A stretch of DNA of 64,000 nt from Kaistia granuli DSM 23481. Its GTDB lineage: Bacteria; Pseudomonadota; Alphaproteobacteria; Rhizobiales; Kaistiaceae. The notes under the pieces are model-generated. The model searched no databases, was not told the origin of the DNA, and worked only from the letters and a program-made list of their open reading frames with translations. The position numbers and the translations under genes are program-made. Shown here one piece after another: positions 53,637 to 61,810 of this stretch (positions are counted from its first letter, which is position 1; every line of letters starts with the position of its first letter). The stretch spans positions 1-64,000 of the forward strand of contig NZ_AQYH01000004.1 of NCBI RefSeq assembly GCF_000380505.1. The letters are read 5' to 3'.

Positions 53637-55541
53637 TCAGATGCCTGCGCGTCCCAGATTGCTTCCAAACGCCGCAGTCGTGATCGCCCCGATGCTGCGT
53701 GTGCCCTCGATCTCGCGGCCGGTCGCCGGGTCGATCAGCAGCATTGTCGGCGGCCCGACGACGTCGAAACGCTGCATCAGCGCCTGCGTGTCCGGGGTGG
53801 TTTCGGTGACGTCGGCGACGATCACCGAGGCGCGGGCGAGGCGGGCCACGATCGCCGGATCGCGGAACACGGTGCGGTCATGCGTCTTGCAGACCGTGCA
53901 CCATTCGGCCGTGAAGGAGACGAAGATCGGCTGGCCCTGCTGGCGGGCGCCGGCGATGGCGGCGTCCATGGCGGCCGGCGAATTGACGCGGATCGCGGTC
54001 TCGGCCGCGATCGCCGCCGGTGCCGCCCGGCCTTCGGTCAGGAAGGCGAGCGGGCGCAACGGGTCGCTGGCGCCGGCGCTGGCGCCGATGATCAGCACCG
54101 CGCCATAGACGAGCGCGGCGAAGCCGAGCGTCTTGCGCGGGTGGTCCAGGAAGGGGCGGACCGGCTCCGATGGTGTGGCGGCGGTGAAGGCGACGCCGGT
54201 GCCGATCGCCAGCAGCGCCCAGAGCGCGAGCGTGAGTGAACCGGGCATGACGCGGCCGGCCATCTCGATGGCAAGCCCGAGGAAGACGATGCCGAAGATC
54301 CCCTTGATGCGGCCGAGCCACGGGCCGGCGCGCGGCAGGATCCGGGCGCCGAAGGTGCCAACGGCGATCAGCGGCAGCCCCATGCCGAGGCCGAGCGCGA
54401 ACAGTGCGCCGGCGCCGCGCCCGACATCGCCGGTCTGCGACACATAGAGAAGGGCGACGGCGAGCGGCGGCGTCACGCAGGGGCCGACGATCAGCGCCGA
54501 TCCGAAGCCGAGCAGGGCGGCGCCGGCCAGCGAGCCGCCGGAGCCGGCCGTGGCCGGCTGGAGGAAACGCCCGAGGAAGGCCGGCGCCTGCAATTCGTAG
54601 AGGCCGAACATCGACAGGGCGAGCGCGACGAGGACGACGCTCATCAGGCCGAGCGCCCAGGGCGTCTGCAGTGCCGCCTGCAGGTTCTGGCCGGACCAGG
54701 CCGCGACGACGCCGAGCAGCGCATAGGCTGCCGCCATCGCCAGCACGTAGGCGAGCGACAGCGAGAAGCCGCGCCGCGCCGACGTTCCCGCGCCGGAGCG
54801 GGCGATGATCCCGGAAAGGATCGGGATCATCGGGAAGACGCAGGGCGTCAGGGCCAGCAGCAGGCCGAAGCCTAGAAAGGCGGCGATCATCATGGCCGGA
54901 TTGCCGGCCATCAGCGAACTGGCGGTCGCCGGCGTCGCGATATCGGGCATGGCCGTCGCGATCGGGGCGCTCGCGGCAGCGGAGGCCGCCGGCTCGTCCT
55001 CGGCGACGATTGCGGCCGCGTCGAGCTTCGGCATGGCCAGGCTGAGCGCCGGACCAGCGGCGCTGACCGCGAGCGTCGCGAGGTCGACGGTCCTGTGGGT
55101 TGGCGGATAGCAGATGCCGGCTTCGGCGCAGCCCTGGAAGGTGACGGTCAGGGACGGACCGGTGCCGAGATCCGCCGCCGCAATGCGCGCCTCGGCCTTG
55201 CCGTAATAGACCTCAGTCGGGCCGAAATTCGGATCGTCCTTCATCTCGCCGGCCGGCGTCACGGCGACGAGCGTCGCGCCGCCCGCGTCGCGGACGCCGA
55301 TTTTGTCGCGATAGAGATAATTGCCGTCGGCGATGGTCCAGGCGAGACGGAGATCCCCGCCGGCGTCGCGGCTGGCGGCGAGATTGAATATGGCGTCGGC
55401 GCGCGGCGGCGATTGCGCGCCGGCGGGCAGGGCGGCTAGGACGATCAGCGCGGCGAGCGCCAGCACGCGCAGGACGGCGCGCCGGATCGACGGGAAAGGC
55501 AACTGGCAGGGGTTCACGATATTCGTCATGGACCCACCCAT
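53637..55541 (-). CDS. DsbD-like thiol:disulfide interchange protein
   Basis: Inner-membrane electron carrier of 634 residues. After a signal peptide comes the N-terminal DsbD alpha domain with GCAEAGICYPP. Next is an Ala-rich linker, then eight helices with the cysteines in ALTPCVFPMIPILSGI and ALIVGPCVTPPLA. A C-terminal thioredoxin domain has EWCTVCKTHD. It moves electrons from cytoplasmic thioredoxin to periplasmic partners, here probably the DsbA-like protein downstream. The start may be 55541 or four codons later at 55529. Divergent from the two-component genes. Confidence 0.92.
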   Translation of the reverse strand: MGGSMTNIVNPCQLPFPSIRRAVLRVLALAALIVLAALPAGAQSPPRADAIFNLAASRDAGGDLRLAWTIADGNYLYRDKIGVRDAGGATLVAVTPAGEMKDDPNFGPTEVYYGKAEARIAAADLGTGPSLTVTFQGCAEAGICYPPTHRTVDLATLAVSAAGPALSLAMPKLDAAAIVAEDEPAASAAASAPIATAMPDIATPATASSLMAGNPAMMIAAFLGFGLLLALTPCVFPMIPILSGIIARSGAGTSARRGFSLSLAYVLAMAAAYALLGVVAAWSGQNLQAALQTPWALGLMSVVLVALALSMFGLYELQAPAFLGRFLQPATAGSGGSLAGAALLGFGSALIVGPCVTPPLAVALLYVSQTGDVGRGAGALFALGLGMGLPLIAVGTFGARILPRAGPWLGRIKGIFGIVFLGLAIEMAGRVMPGSLTLALWALLAIGTGVAFTAATPSEPVRPFLDHPRKTLGFAALVYGAVLIIGASAGASDPLRPLAFLTEGRAAPAAIAAETAIRVNSPAAMDAAIAGARQQGQPIFVSFTAEWCTVCKTHDRTVFRDPAIVARLARASVIVADVTETTPDTQALMQRFDVVGPPTMLLIDPATGREIEGTRSIGAITTAAFGSNLGRAGI

Positions 55542-55552
55542 CTGAATTCCAC

Positions 55553-55569
55553 CTTAAGGCAGCCTTAAG
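55553..55569. promoter_or_regulatory. PmrA/QseB-type box: CTTAAG-N5-CTTAAG
   Basis: Two direct CTTAAG hexamers are 11 bp apart, one helical turn. This matches the tandem hexamer boxes (yTTAAk with 5-bp spacing) bound by PmrA/BasR and QseB response regulators. It lies in the 61-bp gap between the divergent dsbD gene and the response-regulator gene, so it may control both. Confidence 0.75.
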
Positions 55570-55602
55570 CTGGCAAGGCAAGATCGGGGCAAAGGAGACA
55601 CA

Positions 55603-56265
55603 ATGCGCATTCTGGTGGTCGAGGATGATCCGATCCTGGCGGACGGGCTGAAGGTCGGGCTGGGGCTCGCCGGCGCCACGGCCGATCTGGTCGGCAGCTG
55701 CGGGGACGCACGCTCGGCCCTGGCGGCGCATGACTTCGACGCCGTCGTGCTCGACGTGATGCTGCCGGATGGCTCCGGCCTCGAGGTGCTCAAGGAAATG
55801 CGCGGCGCGGGCGATCGTACCCCGGTGCTGCTCTTGACCGCGCTCGACGAGGTTTCCGATCGCATCCGCGGGCTGGATGGCGGCGCCGACGACTATCTGA
55901 GCAAGCCCTTCGACCTCGACGAGCTGGCGGCCCGGATCCGTGCCATCGCGCGCCGTGCCAGCGGGCGGGCGGCGCCGCTACTGGTGGCGGGCGATCTGGT
56001 GCTCGATCCGGCCTCGATGTCGGCCGCGCAGGACGGGGCGGAGATCCCGCTGTCGCGGCGCGAATTCGCGGTGCTGTCGCTGCTGATGGAGCGGCCGGGC
56101 ATCATCCGCTCCAAGGGCGAGATCGAGGATCGCCTCTATGGCTGGCACGAGGAAGTCGAGAGCAACGCGGTGGAAGTGCATGTCCATAATCTCAGGGCCA
56201 AGATCGGCCGCACCGCCATCGAGACCGTGCGCGGCCTCGGCTACCGGATGAGGGATGCGGGATGA
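55603..56265 (+). CDS. OmpR-family response regulator (QseB/PmrA-like)
   Basis: The 220-residue regulator has a receiver domain with acidic residues Glu7/Asp8/Asp9, phosphorylation site Asp51 (VVLDVMLPDG), Thr79 (LLLTALD) and Lys near 101 (LSKPFD). A C-terminal winged helix covers about 125-220 (LSRREFAVLSLLMERPG, VHVHNLRAKIG). The start MRILVVEDD is certain. The histidine kinase gene starts within its stop codon. The PmrA-type box upstream suggests autoregulation and control of dsbD. Confidence 0.95.
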   Translation: MRILVVEDDPILADGLKVGLGLAGATADLVGSCGDARSALAAHDFDAVVLDVMLPDGSGLEVLKEMRGAGDRTPVLLLTALDEVSDRIRGLDGGADDYLSKPFDLDELAARIRAIARRASGRAAPLLVAGDLVLDPASMSAAQDGAEIPLSRREFAVLSLLMERPGIIRSKGEIEDRLYGWHEEVESNAVEVHVHNLRAKIGRTAIETVRGLGYRMRDAG

Positions 56266-57602
56266 TCTCGCTTCGCCGCCGCCTCTTCCTCATCCTGCTG
56301 GTCGCGACCGGGGTGATCTGGCTCTCCGCCGTCGCCTGGATCTATCAGGTCAGTCGCGCCGAGGTGGAGCATGTGCTGGACACGCGTCTGCAGGAGGCGG
56401 CGCGCATGGTGGATTCGCTCGTTGCCGGGCATATGCCGGCCTCGCCGGCCGAGCCCGTCGTCATTCCGGGCGGCGAGACGTCCAGCTATGAGCGCCAGCT
56501 TTCCTGTCAGATCTGGTCACTCGATGGCCGGCTGATCGCGCGCTCTTCCGGCGCGCCGGACGAGCAGCTCGCCGGCCCGGCTCCTGGCTTCTCGGAGCGC
56601 GTGGTCGATGGCGAGCGCTGGCGGATCTTCACGGTCGACGATGCCGCCAAGGGCGTCCGCGTCATGGTCGGCGACCGGCTCGGCCTGCGCGACCAGCTGA
56701 TCGCCGATCTGATCAAGGGCCTGCTGTGGCCGACGCTGCTGGTCGCCCCACTGCTGGGACTGCTAATCTGGGTCAGCCTCGGACGGGGACTGCGACCGCT
56801 CGGCGATATCACGACGGCGCTGAAGGCGCGCGATGCCGAGGATATGCGCCCGATCGACGCCGGCCACGCGCCGGCGGAGATCCGGCCGCTCGCCGACGCG
56901 CTCAATACGTTGTTCGCCAAGGTCGAGGCGGCGCGCCAGCAGGAGCGGGAGGTGACGGCCTTCGCCGCGCATGAGCTGAAGACGCCGCTCGCCGGTCTGA
57001 AGACGCAGACGCAGATCGCGCTGGCTGCGTCCGACGAAGAGATCCGCAACGGCGCGCTGCGCCAGATCCTCTCCTCCGTCGATCGGACGACGCGTCTGGT
57101 GCGCCAGCTGCTGGTGCTGGCCAAGCTCGATGCCGGCTCCCTGACGATGCCGGTCACGCCCGTCAGCCTCGGCGACATCATCGACGAGATCTGTGCCATC
57201 AGCGGACCGACGCCTGCCTGCCGGATCGTCGTCGATCCGCTGCTCTATGACCGGCGGGTGCCGACCGACCGCGAGATCCTGACGATCGCGCTGCGCAATC
57301 TGCATGAGAACGCGGTCCAGCACAGCCCCGCCGGCGGCACCATCAGCTGGCGCTTCACGCCGGACGGTTTCGGGGTCGTGGTCGAGGACGAGGGGCCGGG
57401 GGTCGATGCGGACGAACTCCCGCATGTGCGCCAGCGCTTCTATCGCGGCCGCAGCCGCAGCCCGGTCGGCAGCGGGCTCGGCCTCGCCATCGTCGAGGTC
57501 GCGTCGGCCCGAATCGGCTGGAGCCTGCATCTGGAAAACCGTGCCGAGGGGCGTGGCTTCCGGGCAGAGCTTCGCCGGGTCGGAAACGCCATTCCGGCCT
57601 GA
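56262..57602 (+). CDS. Sensor histidine kinase (QseC/PmrB-like)
   Basis: Inner-membrane kinase of 446 residues. Transmembrane helices lie at about 8-28 and 155-172, flanking a periplasmic 2CSK-type sensor domain. A HAMP-like linker follows, then the HisKA domain with His237 in AAHELKTP. The ATPase domain has HENAVQHSP (N box), EDEGPGV (G1) and GSGLGLAIV (G2). It phosphorylates the partner response regulator at Asp51. The signal is unknown; in relatives it can be metals, polymyxin or catechols. Confidence 0.94.
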   Translation: MISLRRRLFLILLVATGVIWLSAVAWIYQVSRAEVEHVLDTRLQEAARMVDSLVAGHMPASPAEPVVIPGGETSSYERQLSCQIWSLDGRLIARSSGAPDEQLAGPAPGFSERVVDGERWRIFTVDDAAKGVRVMVGDRLGLRDQLIADLIKGLLWPTLLVAPLLGLLIWVSLGRGLRPLGDITTALKARDAEDMRPIDAGHAPAEIRPLADALNTLFAKVEAARQQEREVTAFAAHELKTPLAGLKTQTQIALAASDEEIRNGALRQILSSVDRTTRLVRQLLVLAKLDAGSLTMPVTPVSLGDIIDEICAISGPTPACRIVVDPLLYDRRVPTDREILTIALRNLHENAVQHSPAGGTISWRFTPDGFGVVVEDEGPGVDADELPHVRQRFYRGRSRSPVGSGLGLAIVEVASARIGWSLHLENRAEGRGFRAELRRVGNAIPA

Positions 57603-57802
57603 GCCAGCGGCGGCCGCCGAGCCCAAGGAAGGCTCATTTGGCGTTTACCACCGCTCTGAACTGAATGTTAATCCACAGTCCGCTAGGTTTCCCGCTCGGA
57701 ATGACCGCTGTCTTGTCAGCGGGTTATGATCCGCGTTGCGAAGGCGGCTGGCGGTCCCTGGCGGACCTCTCGCACACTTGAGAAGAGGAAGCCGGCGCGG
57801 CC

Positions 57803-59287
57803 ATGAACGACGTCTCGCATGACATCGGAAAAGCCAATGGGGCATCCGGCGATGCCGGTCCCTGGCCGATGGCGTTCGCCATTCTGGTGAAGACGCTCCG
57901 GCGCTGGATCTGGATCATCCTGGCGGCTGGAATCGTCTTCGGCCTTCTGGCCGTGGTCGCCAAGTCGCTGATGCCGCAGCGCTATACGGCGACAGCGCAG
58001 TTCCTGCTCGATCCGCGCGGCCTGCCGATCTTCCCGGGCGATCTCTCGGTCGCCCAGTTCGACGCCAACAGCCAGATCGGCGTGGTCGAGAGCCAGATGC
58101 GGATCATCACCTCCGAGCGGGTGCTCTCCAAGGTCCTCGCCGACGAGGCTCTGATGGACGCGCTGATGCCGCGCGACGGCGGCGAGGGTACCGCGCCAGC
58201 GGATCCGATGCCGCTGCGCCCCAGCCTCGACGTCAGCGGCAACAAGGCCGCGGCGCTGACCGTCCTGCAGCGCGCGATCTCCGTGCAGCGGGCCGAGCGC
58301 AGCTTCGTCATCGACGTCACGGCGACGGCGCGCACGCCGGTTCTGGCGGCCGAACTCGCCAATGCCGTGGTCAAGGCCTATCTCGAGGAAGACGCAGCCA
58401 ATCGCGGCGAGGCGGCCAAGCGCCTCACCGATGAACTGACCGGCCGCCTGGAGACGCTGCGCCAGCGCCTGCGCGATTCCGAGGCCAAGGCCAACAGCTT
58501 CCGTATCGAAAGCGGCCTGATCAGCACGGGCGACCGCCTGGTCGTCGAGCAGAAGCTCGCCGAGGCCGTCACCGAACTGAGCGCGGCGCAGCTGCGGCTC
58601 GATCAGGCGACGTCGCGGGCGGCGCAGCTCGATTCCGCCCAGCGCGATCTCGGCATGCTCGGCGCCAATGACGACATGCGTTCGCTGACGCCGCTGATCG
58701 AACGGCAGAACGCGGCGCGCGAGAATATCGCGGTGCTGGCGGCGCGCCTCGGCGATCGCCATCCGGCGTTGAGCGAGGCCCGCGATCGCCTCGAAGAGAT
58801 CGGCCGGCGCATCGACGTCGAGCTCGGCTGGATCAAGCAGGCGGCGCAGGCCGATCTGGAGCGGGCGCGGACGACGCAGCAGGCACTGTCGCGCTCGGTC
58901 GCCACGTTCTCCGACCAGGTTGCCAAGACGCAGCAGGCGAAGCTCGAAATGCGGGCGTTGGAGCAGGAAGTCGAAACCAACAGGACGCTGCTGGAATCCT
59001 TCAAGACGCGTGCCCTGCAGGTCGGCGAGTTCGGTCGCATCGATCCCGGCGCGGTCCGCATCGTCTCGGTGGCGCAGCCGCCGCCGGAACGTCGAGGGCT
59101 CAAGGGCCTGGTGCTCTGGGGCGCGTTCGGCGCCGTCATGGGCATGATCCTCGCCGCCGCGTTCGCCACCTTCAAGGCCATGCTGTCCATCGGCGCCGCG
59201 ATGTCTCGCGGCGCTGCCTCGGCCGGCGCCCGCCCGCACGCGACGCGGGAGCGTGCCGCGTCCGAGGGGGTGGCATTGCCATCCTGA
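57803..59287 (+). CDS. Polysaccharide chain-length/export protein (Wzz/GumC-like)
   Basis: The 494-residue protein has a Wzz domain with a first helix near 37-55 (WIWIILAAGIVFGLLAVVAK). A long periplasmic coiled-coil covers about 200-420 (RLETLRQRLRDSEAKANSF, EIGRRIDVELGWIKQAAQ). The PPPERRG segment, as in PPxxPxxP motifs, precedes a second helix near 440-460. A tyrosine-kinase domain is absent, so it is a GumC/ExoP-N-type co-polymerase. The 200-bp gap before it shows no gene. Confidence 0.88.
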   Translation: MNDVSHDIGKANGASGDAGPWPMAFAILVKTLRRWIWIILAAGIVFGLLAVVAKSLMPQRYTATAQFLLDPRGLPIFPGDLSVAQFDANSQIGVVESQMRIITSERVLSKVLADEALMDALMPRDGGEGTAPADPMPLRPSLDVSGNKAAALTVLQRAISVQRAERSFVIDVTATARTPVLAAELANAVVKAYLEEDAANRGEAAKRLTDELTGRLETLRQRLRDSEAKANSFRIESGLISTGDRLVVEQKLAEAVTELSAAQLRLDQATSRAAQLDSAQRDLGMLGANDDMRSLTPLIERQNAARENIAVLAARLGDRHPALSEARDRLEEIGRRIDVELGWIKQAAQADLERARTTQQALSRSVATFSDQVAKTQQAKLEMRALEQEVETNRTLLESFKTRALQVGEFGRIDPGAVRIVSVAQPPPERRGLKGLVLWGAFGAVMGMILAAAFATFKAMLSIGAAMSRGAASAGARPHATRERAASEGVALPS

Positions 59288-59332
59288 GCCGATGATCCGC
59301 TCCATCGCCCATTCGACCCTCGCGGCACCGGT

Positions 59333-60802
59333 ATGAAACCGGCGAGATCCCCGCGCCTGCTTGGCTGGATCGGTTGGGCCGGCGCCGACGCGATGGGCCG
59401 GCTGGCGCTGCTGACCGGCAGCACGATCATCCTGTCACGCATGCTGACGCCGCACGATTTCGGCATCAGCGCGCTGGTACTGACCATCGTCGCCGTGGCG
59501 TCGGTCTGTGTCGGCGCTCCGTTCGAGGAGGCGCTGGCGCAAAGGCGGTCGCTGCGGCGGTCGCATCTCGGTGCCGCGCTCGCCCTGTCCTGGCTGGTCG
59601 GCCTCGTCCTGCTCGTGCTTTCGGTGGCCGGCGGCTATTGGCTCGGCCATCTCTATGGCGAGCCGCAGATGCGGACCCTGCTGCCGGTCGCCATGCTGTC
59701 GGTCTTCTTCAGCGGCCATTCCGACATTGCGACGGCGCTGGCGCGCCGGCTGCACCGCTTCAACGATGTCGCGATGGCGACGCTCGCAGGGCATGCGATT
59801 GGCATCGCGCTGGCGCTTGCCATCGCCTTTGCCGGCGGCGGGGTCTGGGCGCTGATCGCCCAGCGCCTGCTCGTCGTCGTCGCCCGCGCCTTCATCCTGC
59901 AATGGCGGCTGGGCTTCCTGATCCTGCCGCGCTGGTCGATGTCGCATCTCGGCCATATCGGCCGGTTCGCCCGCATCTCCTTCTTCGACCGGCTGGCCGA
60001 CAACCTGACCTATCTCGCCTTCAACAACATCGTCGGCATGCTCTACGGCGTCACCGTGCTCGGCTATGTCAACATGGCGATGCGGCTGATCGAACCGATT
60101 CGCGGCGCCATCATCGCCACCTCGCACAATCTCGCCTTCTCCTATTTCGCCGGCGCGAGCGACCATCCCGTCCGCCTGCGCGAGCGGGTCGAGCCCGTCG
60201 TCGCCAATGCCGCCTTCGTCATCGCGCCGCTCTTCGCCGGCCTTGCTGCCGTGACCCCGATCCTGCTGCCGATCGTCGCCGGTCCCGGCTGGGACGGCGC
60301 GATCAACATCGCCATCTGCCTCGCTGCCGGCGCGGCGATCGTGCTGCCGGCGCGGCTGGTCTATACGGCGCTCTCCGCCAGCGCCCGGCCGGAATTCAGC
60401 CTGATCGGCGCTTTGGCGAGCTTCGGCTCCACGCTCGTCATCCTCGTCGCCGCGAGCCCGCTCGGGCCGATCAGCGTCGGCGTATCTCGCTTCGTCGGCG
60501 ACAGCGTCCAGGCCGGCTTCGCCATCAGCTTGCAGTCGCGCCATCTCGCCTGGTCGCGCTTCGAGCGCCTCGGCTCCCTGCTGCCGGCATGGTTCCTCTC
60601 CGGCGCCATGGGTCTGGTCGTCGCCGGCGCCGGGTACGGGCTTGCCGGCATCAACCGTCCGCTGGCGCTCCTGCTGTCGGTGGCGCTCGGCGTCGCCGTC
60701 TATGCCGGGCTGCTCGCTGTCTTCGCCCGGCCCGCTCTGCGCAACCTGCTGGCCGTCGTGCGTCCCGGCCGGCGGACCGGAACCATCAAGCTGGAATCCT
60801 GA
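59333..60802 (+). CDS. Lipid-linked oligosaccharide flippase (WzxC-like)
   Basis: Integral membrane protein of 489 residues with about 14 hydrophobic segments, of the polysaccharide_synt_3 group (DAMGRLALLTGSTIILSRML near the N-terminus, RISFFDRLADNLTYLAFN in the middle). It probably flips repeat units for the polymer controlled by the chain-length protein 45 bases upstream. No strong ribosome-binding site is seen before the ATG. A second flippase is encoded at 44929-46257, so the strain may make two polymers. Confidence 0.9.
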   Translation: MKPARSPRLLGWIGWAGADAMGRLALLTGSTIILSRMLTPHDFGISALVLTIVAVASVCVGAPFEEALAQRRSLRRSHLGAALALSWLVGLVLLVLSVAGGYWLGHLYGEPQMRTLLPVAMLSVFFSGHSDIATALARRLHRFNDVAMATLAGHAIGIALALAIAFAGGGVWALIAQRLLVVVARAFILQWRLGFLILPRWSMSHLGHIGRFARISFFDRLADNLTYLAFNNIVGMLYGVTVLGYVNMAMRLIEPIRGAIIATSHNLAFSYFAGASDHPVRLRERVEPVVANAAFVIAPLFAGLAAVTPILLPIVAGPGWDGAINIAICLAAGAAIVLPARLVYTALSASARPEFSLIGALASFGSTLVILVAASPLGPISVGVSRFVGDSVQAGFAISLQSRHLAWSRFERLGSLLPAWFLSGAMGLVVAGAGYGLAGINRPLALLLSVALGVAVYAGLLAVFARPALRNLLAVVRPGRRTGTIKLES

Positions 60803-60804
60803 CC

Positions 60805-61806
60805 ATGTCCGCCTCGTCTCCGCGCGATCGCGCTGTCCTCGTCACCGGTGCCGCCGGTTTCATCGGTCAGGTGGTGACGCGCGACCTGGCAGCGGCCGGC
60901 TTCGCGGTACGGGCCGGAACGCGTCGGAACGCCGCCCCGCTGCCGGAGGGCGCCGTCGCCATGCGCTGCGACCTGGCCGATCCGGCCGCGACGCGCGCCG
61001 CCGTCGCCGGCACCAGCGTCGTCGTCCATGCGGCCTATGGCGATTCGGCCTCGATGGTCGCCGAATGCCGCGTCCTGCTCGCGGCGATGAGCGCGGCCAA
61101 GGTGCCCTGCCTGATCTATTTCAGCTCGATCGCCGTTTATGGCGAGCGGACGGGCGTGGTCGACGAGACGATGCCGGCGGCTGGCGCGCCGGGCGGCTAT
61201 GGTGACGCCAAGATCGCCTGCGAGGCCTTCGTGCGCGCCTGGGCGCAGGATCCGGCCGCGCCGGAGCGCCGGGTTCTGATCCTGCGGCCGGGCATCGTCT
61301 ATGGCACCGGCAGCGTGTTCTGGACGGACAAGCTGGCCGAGCGAATCCGGGCTCGCGCCTGGGGCCATTTCGGCCCGTCCGGCGCCGGCCCGGCGGCGCT
61401 GGTGCATGTCGATGACATCGGCGAACTGGTGGCGACCGCCGCGCGCTGGCTGGCGCTGGTGCCGTCCGAATGGCCGCCGGTAACGGCGCTCAATGTGGTC
61501 GGCCCGGAAACGCCGAGCTGGAACGACTATTTCGCGGCCCTGGCGAAGCGGATTGGCGTGCCGTTGCGGCCGCTCGGCGGTGTGAGGCTGTCGCTCCGCC
61601 AGGCACTCGCCGTGCCGGGCAAGGTCGCGCGCAAGCTGCGGCTGCCGCTGTTCCGTCGCGCCGCGCTGGCGCCGACCCGACCCGAGATGGCGATCTTCGC
61701 GCGGGACGTGCGCTACGACACGACGGCGATCCGCGCGCGCGGGCTGGCGCCGCGCACCGGTCTGGCGGAAGGCCTTGCCCGCACCACTTTCAAGCCGACG
61801 CGCTGA
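60805..61806 (+). CDS. NAD-dependent epimerase/dehydratase
   Basis: Extended SDR of 333 residues with GAAGFIG at 15-21, SSIAVYG, and catalytic Tyr132/Lys136 in YGDAK. The start at 60805 lies two bases after the flippase stop, so translation is probably coupled. The C-terminal part (LFRRAALAPTRPE) is basic. It probably modifies a nucleotide sugar for the adjacent polysaccharide. The substrate is not evident. It converges with the GH44 gene with only 4 bases between. Confidence 0.87.
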   Translation: MSASSPRDRAVLVTGAAGFIGQVVTRDLAAAGFAVRAGTRRNAAPLPEGAVAMRCDLADPAATRAAVAGTSVVVHAAYGDSASMVAECRVLLAAMSAAKVPCLIYFSSIAVYGERTGVVDETMPAAGAPGGYGDAKIACEAFVRAWAQDPAAPERRVLILRPGIVYGTGSVFWTDKLAERIRARAWGHFGPSGAGPAALVHVDDIGELVATAARWLALVPSEWPPVTALNVVGPETPSWNDYFAALAKRIGVPLRPLGGVRLSLRQALAVPGKVARKLRLPLFRRAALAPTRPEMAIFARDVRYDTTAIRARGLAPRTGLAEGLARTTFKPTR

Positions 61807-61810
61807 CGCC

